Origin: DAIOEK01 sp963708715
GTDB taxonomy: Bacteria > Chloroflexota > Anaerolineae > Anaerolineales > Anaerolineaceae
Direction of reading: 5' to 3'
NCBI GenBank assembly: GCA_963708715.1
Contig: CAVPSU010000002.1
Coordinates: 62,001-126,000, forward strand
Length of the DNA stretch: 64,000 bases
The position numbers and the translations under genes are program-made. Below the pieces are notes generated by a model. The model did no database searches and was not told where the DNA came from. It saw only the letters and a list, made by a program, of their open reading frames with translations. Shown one piece after another: positions 8,214 through 16,421 of the stretch. The stretch's first letter is position 1; every line of letters begins with the position of its first letter.

Positions 8214-9536
8214 ATGAATCATTCGAACCAACAAGGTGATCCTCCGATTAAGCCCGAAGATTATCTCAAGTTAAAAAAATACTTGATCGAGAGAATTGCC
8301 CGAGACCTGGAACAAACGCCGCCATCCTCAGATATGCGGAAACAAGTCATCATTGAATCGATGGAAGCATCCTATGAGCAAACCCATCTCACCCTTTCCC
8401 CGACTATACGCGAACAACTATTCCGAGAAATTCTGGATGACCTTCTTGGTTTCGGTCCAATCCAACCGCTATTGGATGACGAAAGCGTGAACGAAATAAT
8501 GGTCAACGCATTTGACAAAATATATGTTGAACAAAAAGGACGGTTGATCAAAACAAATATTACCTTTGAGAATGAAGACCAGGTGATGCGGGTAATTGAA
8601 CGGATAATTATGCCCCTCGGTCGAAGAATCGATGCTGACAGTCCCATGGTGGATGCCCGATTACCCGACGGTTCCCGCGTCAACGCTATCATCCCGCCTG
8701 TTGCCATTGACGGACCAAGTATTACAATCCGTAAATTTGGCAAGGGACGATTGTCGATTCAGGAATTAATTGACCTGGGATCCATCACTGCCAATATGGC
8801 AGAATTTATCAGGGCATGTGTGCTTTCCAAATTTAATATTATTGTGTCCGGAGGGACCGGAACTGGAAAGACTACACTCCTCAACGTTCTATCGGGTTTT
8901 ATACCTGAAGAGGAACGTATTGTGACCATTGAAGATGCAGCCGAATTAAGACTACAACAAGACCACATCATCCGATTGGAAACCAAACCGCCCAACGTGG
9001 ATGGTCTGGGGACCGTTTCCATCCGCGACCTGGTTCGAAATTCGTTGCGGATGCGACCTGATCGGATTGTCGTGGGAGAGGTACGAGGCGGGGAAGCCAT
9101 GGACATGCTTCAGGCGATGAACACCGGGCATGACGGCTCGCTCACCACCATACACGCAAACTCACCTCGCGATACACTGTCGCGGTTGGAGACACTCTGC
9201 ATGATGGCTGGAATGGATATGCCGCTCAGGGTCATTCGCCAGCAAATCGCATCTGCGATTGATCTGATCGTGCAGCTTTCCCGATTAAAAGACGGTACTC
9301 GCAAGATTACGGCAATTACTGAGGTTTCCGGCATGGAAGGTGAGATGGTAGTCCTGACGGATATATTCAAATTTGAACAGACCGGTATTTCACAGGATGG
9401 AAAAGTCCTTGGCGAATTAAAACCAACCGGAATTAGACCTCTATTCACTCCCCGTTTGGAATCATACGGTTTCAAATTATCACCCGAAGTATTCGGTGCG
9501 AATTTAGCCGACATTATTGCCTCGCGTCGACGTTGA
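8214..9536 (+). CDS. CpaF/TadA-type secretion ATPase
   Basis: Hexameric ATPase of 440 residues from the type II/IV secretion superfamily, closest to CpaF of Flp/Tad pilus systems. Walker A is SGGTGTGKTT (about residues 212-221). The Asp/Glu boxes (T-I-E-D-A-A-E-L-R-L), Walker B region (RIVVGEVRGGEAMDML) and His box (TGHDGSLTTIHANSPRD) are all intact, so it should be active. Full-length CpaF proteins run 430-480 residues. No tadB/tadC, prepilin or prepilin peptidase is nearby. It is either a displaced part of a Tad system or serves another role. Confidence 0.9.
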   Translation: MNHSNQQGDPPIKPEDYLKLKKYLIERIARDLEQTPPSSDMRKQVIIESMEASYEQTHLTLSPTIREQLFREILDDLLGFGPIQPLLDDESVNEIMVNAFDKIYVEQKGRLIKTNITFENEDQVMRVIERIIMPLGRRIDADSPMVDARLPDGSRVNAIIPPVAIDGPSITIRKFGKGRLSIQELIDLGSITANMAEFIRACVLSKFNIIVSGGTGTGKTTLLNVLSGFIPEEERIVTIEDAAELRLQQDHIIRLETKPPNVDGLGTVSIRDLVRNSLRMRPDRIVVGEVRGGEAMDMLQAMNTGHDGSLTTIHANSPRDTLSRLETLCMMAGMDMPLRVIRQQIASAIDLIVQLSRLKDGTRKITAITEVSGMEGEMVVLTDIFKFEQTGISQDGKVLGELKPTGIRPLFTPRLESYGFKLSPEVFGANLADIIASRRR

Positions 9537-9583
9537 AATCCAAAGTGTATTAGTGGTATAAATATTGCAATCTTATTGGTAAC

Positions 9584-9612
9584 TTGAATCAAGCTCATGA
9601 ATAGTATATATA
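9584..9612 (+). promoter_or_regulatory. Promoter before the double-HTH gene
   Basis: TTGAAT (9584-9589), 17-bp spacer, TATATA (9607-9612), 18 nt before the GTG at 9631. Confidence 0.4.
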
Positions 9613-9630
9613 AGAGCAAAGAAGGATAAG

Positions 9631-10311
9631 GTGAATATGAATACGCTTCAAAAAGCGCTTACCCTGAGAACAAAAAAAATTGGAATATTGATGATGGACG
9701 CCCGGAAAACGGCTCGACAATCCGAAGATGCCTGCGCCGGAGTTATGCAAGTTTCTACTCAAGAGTATCGCAGTTTTGAATATGGTGAATCGATGCCATC
9801 TCTTCCCCAATTGGAAGTCCTGGCTTTTTTTCTGGATATCCCATTGGAACACTTCTGGGGCAACAAGGTCACCTCAGAAGGACCGCTGTTCACCCTCAAC
9901 ACTACCGCGTTGCTCCCTCTCAGAAACCGGGTAATTGGTATCACTCTGCGTCAATTACGTCAGAATGCCGGGATCTCGGTTGATGATTTTGCTCAACAGG
10001 TGGATCTGGATCCTGTTGTACTTAACAGATACGAATTAGGTGATGAAGCTATCCCGTTACCATTATTGGAGCAGTTACTGGCACAATTAAATGAAAATAT
10101 CAGCATTGTTGCCGATCAACATGGTCAGATCGGAAGATGGTACAAACAGCAAAGGACTGTGGATAGTATTGTTACCTATCCCGAAGAGATCCAGGATTTT
10201 GTTGCCAAATCCATCAATGAACCATATCTCGAATTAGCCAAGAAATTAAGTGAGATGGATGCAAGAAAACTAAGGGCGATAGCCGAAGGATTGTTGGAAA
10301 TCACATATTAA
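9631..10311 (+). CDS. Protein with two XRE-type helix-turn-helix domains
   Basis: Regulator of 226 residues. Two Cro/C1-like HTH modules are visible, residues about 20-72 (A-C-A-G-V-M-Q-V-S-T-Q-E-Y-R-S-F-E-Y-G) and about 100-155 (R-Q-N-A-G-I-S-V-D-D-F-A-Q-Q-V-D). A C-terminal helical tail ends in a segment typical of XRE regulators. The start is GTG 9631 or ATG 9637 behind GAAGGATAAG. It overlaps nothing and is followed 3 nt later by the GNAT gene, so the two are co-transcribed. A tandem HTH in one chain could bind as a pseudo-dimer. Target unknown. Confidence 0.75.
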   Translation: MNMNTLQKALTLRTKKIGILMMDARKTARQSEDACAGVMQVSTQEYRSFEYGESMPSLPQLEVLAFFLDIPLEHFWGNKVTSEGPLFTLNTTALLPLRNRVIGITLRQLRQNAGISVDDFAQQVDLDPVVLNRYELGDEAIPLPLLEQLLAQLNENISIVADQHGQIGRWYKQQRTVDSIVTYPEEIQDFVAKSINEPYLELAKKLSEMDARKLRAIAEGLLEITY

Positions 10312-10314
10312 GTC

Positions 10315-11172
10315 ATGTTACCAACCGAATTTCTTGTTTCTCCTGTTTCCGCCAACGATTCAGAATTGGTATTAGATTTTTTAAGTACCGCACAGTTGTC
10401 TCACCGGCACCTCGATTGGCGTTTGCCCATCGACTGGTTGGGTGAACAACCTTATCTGCTATGCTCCTATCAACAGGAACCAATCTCGATCCTGATCAGC
10501 CCGTATCAAAATGAAAAGGAAGTCTGGATTCGTGCTTACGCCGGTCAGAGTTATCATTCTTCGCGTCTTTCCTGGCCAATTCTATTAGAGAAGACCAGGA
10601 CTATTCTCAAGTCAAAGGGTGTTGACCGACTATATAGCATCGCCCTTTCAGATTGGTACCGCGATCTCCTGATTGGAACAGGGTTTACGCTGGTAAATCA
10701 AATTGTGGTGCTTGAAAAATCAAATTGGCAGACCAAACCACTCCGCGTTCCGCCAGAAGGATTACTTCTGCAAGAAATGGAAAGCGCCGATCTGGAAGAA
10801 GTCTGGCAGCTTGACCAAATTTGTTTTGAACCGCTCTGGCATCTCACCGAAGAAGACATACAAATCGCTTTTAAACAAGCTGAAAATTGCACAATATTAC
10901 GCAGCCCTAAAGGAAAATTGGTAGGCTATCAAATAGGCAATATGCTGCTCGGAACAGGACACCTTGCAAGGATCGCCATTCATCCTGATTACCGTCGAAT
11001 CCAAGCTGCCCAATTGTTACTTTCTGACCTGCTAAAAAGGTTCGCCCAATTGGGTGCTTTGAGTGTCACCGTCAACACCCAGTCTGATAATCTGGCTTCA
11101 TTGCAGTTATACCAACAAAATGGTTTCTACCTGACTGGTGAACGATATCCTGTTTATTCTCTCGATCTATAG
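10315..11172 (+). CDS. GNAT acetyltransferase with tandem GNAT-like halves
   Basis: A 285-residue protein. The C-terminal half (about 145-285) is a clear GNAT domain with the acetyl-CoA loop region in LARIAIHPDYRRIQAAQLLL and the typical ending L-Q-L-Y-Q-Q-N-G-F-Y-L-T-G. In the pyrophosphate loop the usual R-G-x-G-x-A/G has become R-R-I-Q-A-A, a departure that could weaken CoA binding. The N-terminal half has GNAT-like length and pattern but no clear motif. It sits 3 nt after the HTH regulator and probably shares its promoter. Substrate unknown. Confidence 0.75.
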   Translation: MLPTEFLVSPVSANDSELVLDFLSTAQLSHRHLDWRLPIDWLGEQPYLLCSYQQEPISILISPYQNEKEVWIRAYAGQSYHSSRLSWPILLEKTRTILKSKGVDRLYSIALSDWYRDLLIGTGFTLVNQIVVLEKSNWQTKPLRVPPEGLLLQEMESADLEEVWQLDQICFEPLWHLTEEDIQIAFKQAENCTILRSPKGKLVGYQIGNMLLGTGHLARIAIHPDYRRIQAAQLLLSDLLKRFAQLGALSVTVNTQSDNLASLQLYQQNGFYLTGERYPVYSLDL

Positions 11173-11196
11173 ACATCATACATCTGCTTTACAGGG

Positions 11197-11215
11197 TTTT
11201 CCCTATATGGGAAAA
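11197..11215 (+). terminator. Weak hairpin between GNAT and DsbA-like genes
   Basis: TTTTCCC-TATAT-GGGAAAA, a 7-bp stem 25 nt after the GNAT stop. No clear T-run, so it could be only a partial terminator. Confidence 0.3.
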
Positions 11216-11249
11216 TTCAGTCTACATATACTAACTTCCGGGAGGAATA

Positions 11250-11933
11250 ATGGGAAAGAAGGAAGAATATCGCCGTCAGCGTGAGACAGCCAAAAAACGA
11301 AATCAATTTATCCTATTGGGGTTAATCGTCGTAGCTGCTCTCGTGATTGCTGCAATTATTATCATTCCAAATCTCCAATCCATCGGTACGATTGTGACGG
11401 TCGTACCAAATCCACGACCCCAAGCCCAGGGAATGACGATGGGTGATCCCAACGCACCGGTAAAACTTGAAGTATATTCAGATTTTCAGTGTCCTGCGTG
11501 TAAATCTTTTGCTGAAGATGTCGCTCCTCAACTGGAAGATCAGTATATTTCGAAAGGTCTGGTCACCCTTACGTACCGCCCTTTCCGTGTGATAGGACCT
11601 GAATCTGATCGTGCTGCCCAGGCTGCCTATTGCGCAGCGGATCAAAACAAGTTCTGGGAATATCACGATATTCTTTTTGCCAATTGGACAGGCGAAGAAG
11701 TGGGTGATTTCAGTGACAGAAGGTTAAGAGCATATGCTGAGAGCATCCAGCTTGACACGAACGATTTTAATCAGTGCTTTTCTTCGGGTAAATACCGGGG
11801 CCAGGTACAGGATGATCAGATAGCTGGGAATCAGATAAAAGTCAGCTTTACGCCGAGTGTTTTTGTCAACGGGATCCTGGTAGAAGATGGAAACTACACA
11901 GCAGCCATTGATTCTGCATTAGCAACTAAATAA
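11250..11933 (+). CDS. Membrane-anchored DsbA-like thiol oxidoreductase (BdbD type)
   Basis: A 227-residue protein with a basic N-terminus (MGKKEEYRRQRETAKKRN), one membrane helix (about 23-43) and an extracytoplasmic DsbA/DSBA-like thioredoxin domain. The active site is C-P-A-C in DFQCPACKSF (about residues 87-90). The cis-Pro loop is visible as K-V-S-F-T-P-S-V-F-V-N-G near the C-terminus. It is expected to catalyse disulfide formation or exchange outside the membrane. A strong GGGAGGA ribosome site precedes ATG 11250. No partner DsbB/VKOR gene is adjacent. Confidence 0.88.
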   Translation: MGKKEEYRRQRETAKKRNQFILLGLIVVAALVIAAIIIIPNLQSIGTIVTVVPNPRPQAQGMTMGDPNAPVKLEVYSDFQCPACKSFAEDVAPQLEDQYISKGLVTLTYRPFRVIGPESDRAAQAAYCAADQNKFWEYHDILFANWTGEEVGDFSDRRLRAYAESIQLDTNDFNQCFSSGKYRGQVQDDQIAGNQIKVSFTPSVFVNGILVEDGNYTAAIDSALATK

Positions 11934-11950
11934 GAGATCATTGATACAAA

Positions 11951-11987
11951 TATAAATAATCCGGTTAAATAAACCGGATTATTTATA
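11951..11987. terminator. Bidirectional terminator, 16-bp perfect stem
   Basis: Left arm 11951-11966 and right arm 11972-11987 are perfect complements around AAATA. It separates the convergent DsbA-like and cobalamin adenosyltransferase genes and has A/T-rich flanks on both sides. Confidence 0.85.
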
Positions 11988-12006
11988 TTAATCTATCTGC
12001 TATTGG

Positions 12007-12564
12007 CTAATCCTCTTTTGCCATGGTCGCCTGTTCTTTACCCATCCAATGGTTTTCGGAGACCTCCAACTGGTACATCAAACTCGACAAGCGATTTATG
12101 TATTGCCGTATCGCTGAATTTTCCAACTCGCCAGCCTCAAATAATGGGATCAATCTTCTTTCTGCCCGACGAATCACAGTCCTTGCCAGATCCAGTAGCG
12201 CTTGTTGAACTGTATCACCTGGCAGAATAAACCCATCTGGAAGTTTCACATCATCATTTAATGAATATATGAAACTTTCCAACCGGGAAACATATTCTTG
12301 AGACATGGGAGAAATAATCTCTTTTTGACCGGGTAAGATGGAAATTTCACCCATGATATGGTACAAATCTCTCTGTACCTGGGTAAGAATGTCTTTTACT
12401 TTTTGATGGGTGATAAGCGCTTTGGCAACCCCGATGATTGCGGAGCACTCATCCAGGGATCCGAGGACTTCAAACCGTAAACCAGCTTTGGAATATCGAC
12501 CCTGTCCGAGTAAACCACTTCGGCCGTCGTCTCCTTTGGCGGTAAACAGCACGGTTTTTGTCAT
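12007..12564 (-). CDS. PduO-type ATP:cob(I)alamin adenosyltransferase
   Basis: Transfers adenosyl from ATP to cob(I)alamin to make coenzyme B12. The 185-residue length fits the PduO/MMAB family. The N-terminal ATP-binding segment K-G-D-D-G-R-S-G-L-L-G matches the family T-K-x-G-D-x-G-x-T-x-L pattern. Downstream, L-G-S-L-D-E-C-S-A matches the G-x-x-D-E-L-N-S block, and DLARTVIRRAERRLIPL is the signature RxxARxxxRRAER region. It starts 5 nt after the solute-binding protein gene and is the last gene of that operon. Confidence 0.87.
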   Translation of the reverse strand: MTKTVLFTAKGDDGRSGLLGQGRYSKAGLRFEVLGSLDECSAIIGVAKALITHQKVKDILTQVQRDLYHIMGEISILPGQKEIISPMSQEYVSRLESFIYSLNDDVKLPDGFILPGDTVQQALLDLARTVIRRAERRLIPLFEAGELENSAIRQYINRLSSLMYQLEVSENHWMGKEQATMAKED

Positions 12565-12569
12565 ACAGA

Positions 12570-14249
12570 TTATGGTACAGCAGTTTCTTCAGCTTGTGTG
12601 CCGCGACGTATAATCAAAAACCAATCTTTAACAGTCTGAAATCGATCGCTGGTGTCATAGATCGGACCCATTTGGACACCCTGGATACGATCACTCACAG
12701 CATACGTATATACCGGATAGTAAAGCAAGATGGCTGGCATTTCCTTCCGGAATACTACCTGAAAATTATGGTATAGACGAGTTCGTTCTGCAGGATCGAA
12801 ATTGATCCTCGCTTGTTCCAAATATTCGCTAGCTACATTATTACTCCATTGGGAATAATTTTGCCCGCCTGTCGCCTGAGCCTGATCCCAGAATGGGTAA
12901 GGATCGGGATCCGGAGAACGGCTTAGATTAATATCCACAAGGGCTGCCTGGTATTTCCGTTGAACCAATCGCTGGTCGATCAGTTCATCATAAGAAAGCG
13001 GCTCCAGTTTCACCTCAACGCCCAGAGTCGACCAGTCGCGTTGGATCGCTTGCGCAAGCAACGTGTGGAACGGGTCATCTGGATGGGACAATGTGAAAGA
13101 CAAATACTTCCCTTCTTTTGCCCGGACGGTATCACCCTCTTTTTCAAAAACATATTTTGCGTTTTTTAATTGGTCAATTGCCGATTCTGGATCGTAGGCT
13201 ATTGGACCATCACTATAATAAGACCAGGTATCCGGGAGGATAGGACTATCTGCCTGGATCGCTTGCCCATTCAGAATCCGATTGATGATGAAAGACCGGT
13301 TTACCGATCTCATTAATGCCCATCGGACTTCGACGTCCTGGAAAAATTCCACATCCGAATTATTCAGGTTGAGTAACACCATCGATAGCTCAGGTCTGCG
13401 ACCGGTATAGATGGAAAGATCCTTCTCAGTCAAGACCTGTTGGAGGATGTCTGAAGTCACTTGACTGATCCCCTGCACCTCACCATCTAAATAGGCAGTG
13501 TAAGCCGATGCCGAATTCGGATAAAACCGGAAAATTATTTGCTCGATATAAGGCTTGCCCAAGAAGTAGGAATCATTCATCCTGAGAGCGACCCCAGCCA
13601 CCTGGTCATTCTCAACGATCAGATGATCCATCTTGTAAGGACCACTTCCAACCGGTTGCAGGTTGTATGTTGATTCAATGATTTGCTCGAAGGATTGGTT
13701 TTCCAAAAGATGTTTTGGCAATACCCCAAAAGAGAGATAATCCAGAAACGGTGAGAACGGTTCAGGAATTCGAAATTGCAGGTTATAGTCATCCAGCTTA
13801 TGCAGGGTGACCTGGCTCCAGAAATTTTTAATATCTGACGGAATGATCGAAGGATCCGAGCGCATTAAATCGACCGTATAGACAATGTCGTCTACTGTCA
13901 AAGGTGATCCGTCGTGCCAGGATATCCCTTCCCGAATAGAAAAGTTGTAGGTTAGTCCATCCTTTGCAACACCCCAAGTCTCTGCGAGATCAGGCTGCGC
14001 TTTTCCTTGAGCATCAAACTTGACAAGGCTGGAGAATAGTAACCGGTCAATATCTCTATCCGCCTGGTTGTAATGATCGAATAACGGATTCAACCGTTGA
14101 AAATTGCCGATGATAGCTTCTGTGTAAATCCCACCGGTTTGGGGTTGGTTAATATCTGTCTGAGTTTGTGGTTTTTGAGAGACGAGGAGAATACCCACAA
14201 TTAAACCGGTGAGCAAGATGATTAGAATTTGCCAGCGTAGTTTTTTCAT
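12570..14249 (-). CDS. ABC transporter solute-binding protein, family 5 (peptide/nickel type)
   Basis: Extracytoplasmic binding protein of about 559 residues. The N-terminus MKKLRWQILIILLTGLIVG is a membrane anchor or uncleaved signal; there is no lipobox Cys. Family features include L-N-P-L-F-D-H-Y near residue 55, W-H-D-G-S-P-L-T-V-D-D (the SBP_bac_5 D-G-x-P-x-T-A-x-D-V block) and the C-terminal dumbbell fold. ATG 14249 is preferred over the upstream TTG at 14255. No permease or ATPase genes are nearby, so it is an orphan binding protein. It sits between secG and the adenosyltransferase. Confidence 0.85.
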   Translation of the reverse strand: MKKLRWQILIILLTGLIVGILLVSQKPQTQTDINQPQTGGIYTEAIIGNFQRLNPLFDHYNQADRDIDRLLFSSLVKFDAQGKAQPDLAETWGVAKDGLTYNFSIREGISWHDGSPLTVDDIVYTVDLMRSDPSIIPSDIKNFWSQVTLHKLDDYNLQFRIPEPFSPFLDYLSFGVLPKHLLENQSFEQIIESTYNLQPVGSGPYKMDHLIVENDQVAGVALRMNDSYFLGKPYIEQIIFRFYPNSASAYTAYLDGEVQGISQVTSDILQQVLTEKDLSIYTGRRPELSMVLLNLNNSDVEFFQDVEVRWALMRSVNRSFIINRILNGQAIQADSPILPDTWSYYSDGPIAYDPESAIDQLKNAKYVFEKEGDTVRAKEGKYLSFTLSHPDDPFHTLLAQAIQRDWSTLGVEVKLEPLSYDELIDQRLVQRKYQAALVDINLSRSPDPDPYPFWDQAQATGGQNYSQWSNNVASEYLEQARINFDPAERTRLYHNFQVVFRKEMPAILLYYPVYTYAVSDRIQGVQMGPIYDTSDRFQTVKDWFLIIRRGTQAEETAVP

Positions 14250-14260
14250 ATACAAGAAGA

Positions 14261-14286
14261 GGCGCCTTTCATGGTTTTGAGGCGCC
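14261..14286 (-). terminator. GGCGCC-flanked hairpin in the secG-SBP gap
   Basis: GGCGCC at 14261-14266 and again at 14281-14286 can pair across a 14-base loop, followed on the minus strand by TCTTCTTGT. It lies 12 nt before the ATG of the binding-protein gene, so it may be a weak terminator or attenuator between secG and this gene. Confidence 0.35.
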
Positions 14287-14332
14287 CCAATTCAAACAAA
14301 ACTTCGACCTCCCATGAGATGAGAGGAAATAA

Positions 14333-14557
14333 TCACTTGGTAACGATTACTGTTACCACCGTTAATACAACAAAGAGAATAGCCAGACCGATAGTGATGT
14401 AGAAAAGGGTCCGTTCAACACCACGTCGTGCTGTAAACACACCACCTGTATCCCCGCCGGGCAATCCACCTAAACCAATGCCTTTGTTCTGAAGTACGAT
14501 ACTGGTAACCAAGGCAATTGAAGTTATAATCAACGCGATATCGAAGTATTTATCCAC
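14333..14557 (-). CDS. secG: Preprotein translocase subunit SecG
   Basis: Small subunit (74 residues) of the SecYEG channel. It has two membrane helices (about 5-24 and 51-72) separated by the diagnostic glycine-rich loop G-I-G-L-G-G-L-P-G-G with the following T-G-G-V-F. GTG start at 14557 behind a strong AGGAGGAC. It is the first gene of a transcript that continues into the solute-binding protein. Confidence 0.93.
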   Translation of the reverse strand: MDKYFDIALIITSIALVTSIVLQNKGIGLGGLPGGDTGGVFTARRGVERTLFYITIGLAILFVVLTVVTVIVTK

Positions 14558-14586
14558 AAAGTCCTCCTGAGACTAACAACCGTTGA

Positions 14587-14616
14587 ATTATACCCAGTTA
14601 AAACGGATTTCGTCAA
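14587..14616 (-). promoter_or_regulatory. secG promoter
   Basis: On the minus strand: TTGACG (14616-14611), 18-bp spacer, TATAAT (14592-14587). About 30 nt to the GTG at 14557. Confidence 0.75.
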
Positions 14617-14630
14617 CAGCCTGAAGAAAC

Positions 14631-15692
14631 ATGATCGAAATAGTTATCAACCTTCATATCCATTCGACTTTATCCGACGGAAGCGGTAGTTATGAAGAAA
14701 TCGCGCAAGCTGCCGGAAAAGCTCAAGTTGATGTCGTAATCATAACCGATCATAATGTATTGCCCCGCGGAAAAGAAGGATATGTTCAGGTCGGTGATAG
14801 AAAAGTTTTAGTTCTTACCGGTCAAGAGATACACGATCAATCCCGGTATCCGCAAAAAAACCACCTCCTCGCGTTAAATACCAAACAAGATTATTCATAC
14901 CTGGCAGATCAGCCGCAGTTACTTATCCGTAAAATTCAAGAGAGTGGTGGATTAACATTCATCGCACACCCTGTGGAATCCGCGTTGGAAGCATTTGGTG
15001 CGCCGGATATTTCCTGGGTTGACTGGGCAGTGGAAGGATTCAATGGGATTGAACTATGGAATGGCTTCAGCGAGATCAAGCATGTCAGTAAAAATAAGCT
15101 GGAAGCTATCTTCTATGCATTATTTCCGGAATACCTGGCTCATTCTCCTCATCCGGCAGCGATGGAGTTATGGAATCAATTATTGCTGAAGGGTCGAAGG
15201 ATCACAGCTATCGGTGGGTCTGATGCACACCAATTGATAGAACATATTGGTCCATTTAAGAAACTTGTATATCCATACGAATATCATTTTCGGGCGATCA
15301 ATAACCATGTTTTGTTGCCTACATCGTTGACAGGCGAACTTCAAGCAGATAAGAAACTGATCTATTCCGCGCTGCGGAACGGCCAGTCTTTCATAGGTTA
15401 TGATCTACCCCACCCGACGCATGGCTTTCGTTTTTCAGCCCAGGGTCAATCCAAGACCGTATCCTTTGGTGAAGAGATCTATGCCAAAGGTGGAGTAACC
15501 ATTCAGGTAAAGACGCCAGCATCGTGCAAGATACTATTATTCCATGATGGAAAGGTCGTCCAACGTTGGAAAGGTGGACAGGTGTGCACTTACACAACAT
15601 CCAATCCGGGTATCTATAGAATTGAAGCCTGGATCCAATTTTTAGGGCAACGTCGGGCATGGATAATTACAAACCCGATCTATTTGAGGTAG
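14631..15692 (+). CDS. PHP-domain metallohydrolase, CehA/McbA type
   Basis: Predicted metal-dependent phosphoesterase or hydrolase of 353 residues. The PHP motifs are visible in order: N-L-H-I-H-S-T-L-S-D-G near the N-terminus, I-T-D-H-N at about 37-41, F-I-A-H-P near 110, and G-G-S-D-A-H near 198. They supply His and Asp ligands for a trinuclear metal site. A C-terminal beta-rich domain (about 260-353) follows. There is no signal peptide. It is separated by one base from the YbaK gene, so they form a pair. Substrate unknown. Confidence 0.82.
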   Translation: MIEIVINLHIHSTLSDGSGSYEEIAQAAGKAQVDVVIITDHNVLPRGKEGYVQVGDRKVLVLTGQEIHDQSRYPQKNHLLALNTKQDYSYLADQPQLLIRKIQESGGLTFIAHPVESALEAFGAPDISWVDWAVEGFNGIELWNGFSEIKHVSKNKLEAIFYALFPEYLAHSPHPAAMELWNQLLLKGRRITAIGGSDAHQLIEHIGPFKKLVYPYEYHFRAINNHVLLPTSLTGELQADKKLIYSALRNGQSFIGYDLPHPTHGFRFSAQGQSKTVSFGEEIYAKGGVTIQVKTPASCKILLFHDGKVVQRWKGGQVCTYTTSNPGIYRIEAWIQFLGQRRAWIITNPIYLR

Positions 15693-15693
15693 G

Positions 15694-16164
15694 ATGATCA
15701 CAAATAACATAACCCGAATGCTGGATAGTAAAAAAGTACCTTTCGAAGCATTTGAGCTGCCCTCAGAAAAACTGAGCGCCGAAGAGACAGCAACTCTCTT
15801 AGGTGTTGCTCCATCTGTTGTATATAAAACCATTGTCACAAGGCGGGATCAACCAGGAAAATATGTTCTGGCGGTTGTCCCGGGTGATCGAGAGGTGAGC
15901 TTAAAAAAGCTCGCAATAGCGTTGCAACAAAAAAAGATGCAAATGCTAACCCAGCAAGAAGCGGAGAAAGTGACCGGATTGTTGACAGGTGGAATCTCCC
16001 CATTAGCATTGATCAACCGGGGATTTCAGGTAGTTCTGGATGAGTTTGTCTTAAACCAGACACAAATTCATATATCGGGCGGTCAAAGGGGATTAAATAT
16101 TCGTCTTTCCCCTGCTGATCTAATCCGACTTATCAATGCAAAAATAGCAACAATCACAGAATAA
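15694..16164 (+). CDS. ybaK: YbaK/EbsC-type aminoacyl-tRNA deacylase
   Basis: A 156-residue YbaK-family protein. Members hydrolyse mischarged Cys-tRNA(Pro) in trans. The fold is recognisable from the N-terminal R-M-L-D-S-K-K-V-P-F-E-A-F-E-L, then V-Y-K-T-I-V (the conserved Lys of the family), V-V-P-G-D-R-E-V-S-L-K-K-L-A and G-G-I-S-P-L-A around residue 102. It starts one base after the PHP gene stop. A substrate other than Cys-tRNA(Pro) is possible in the wider family. Confidence 0.85.
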   Translation: MITNNITRMLDSKKVPFEAFELPSEKLSAEETATLLGVAPSVVYKTIVTRRDQPGKYVLAVVPGDREVSLKKLAIALQQKKMQMLTQQEAEKVTGLLTGGISPLALINRGFQVVLDEFVLNQTQIHISGGQRGLNIRLSPADLIRLINAKIATITE

Positions 16165-16395
16165 GTCGCAACCCATTTACCATGTTTTGTTTATGGAAAA
16201 GTGAATACATGTTTGACCCCTTATCTCTGGACACACCGCTTGTATTCGCTGTATGAAATTTGGTAGCAACTCATTTCAGTTTTATTTGCGGTTCTGTACC
16301 AGGTAAATATCAAAATCCTAATCAGGTATACTATCCCATTGGTGAATACCCTGATTTCAACAAAGACATGGGTAATTCATATCACTCACCTTGGG

Positions 16396-16401
16396 TATAA
16401 T
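16396..16401 (+). promoter_or_regulatory. Candidate -10 of the fhaA operon
   Basis: TATAAT 20 nt before ATG 16422, with AAGGAAT between. No clear -35. The rest of the 257-nt gap (16165-16421) shows nothing I can name. Confidence 0.45.
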
Positions 16402-16421
16402 TAGTTACTAAGGAATAGAAA

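Noticed and set aside
14550..14558. A perfect DnaA box TTATCCACA at the secG start, and another at about 29878-29890
   Set aside because: They are isolated, each in coding sequence, and about this many 9-mer matches are expected by chance in 64 kb. No dnaA or AT-rich cluster is nearby.
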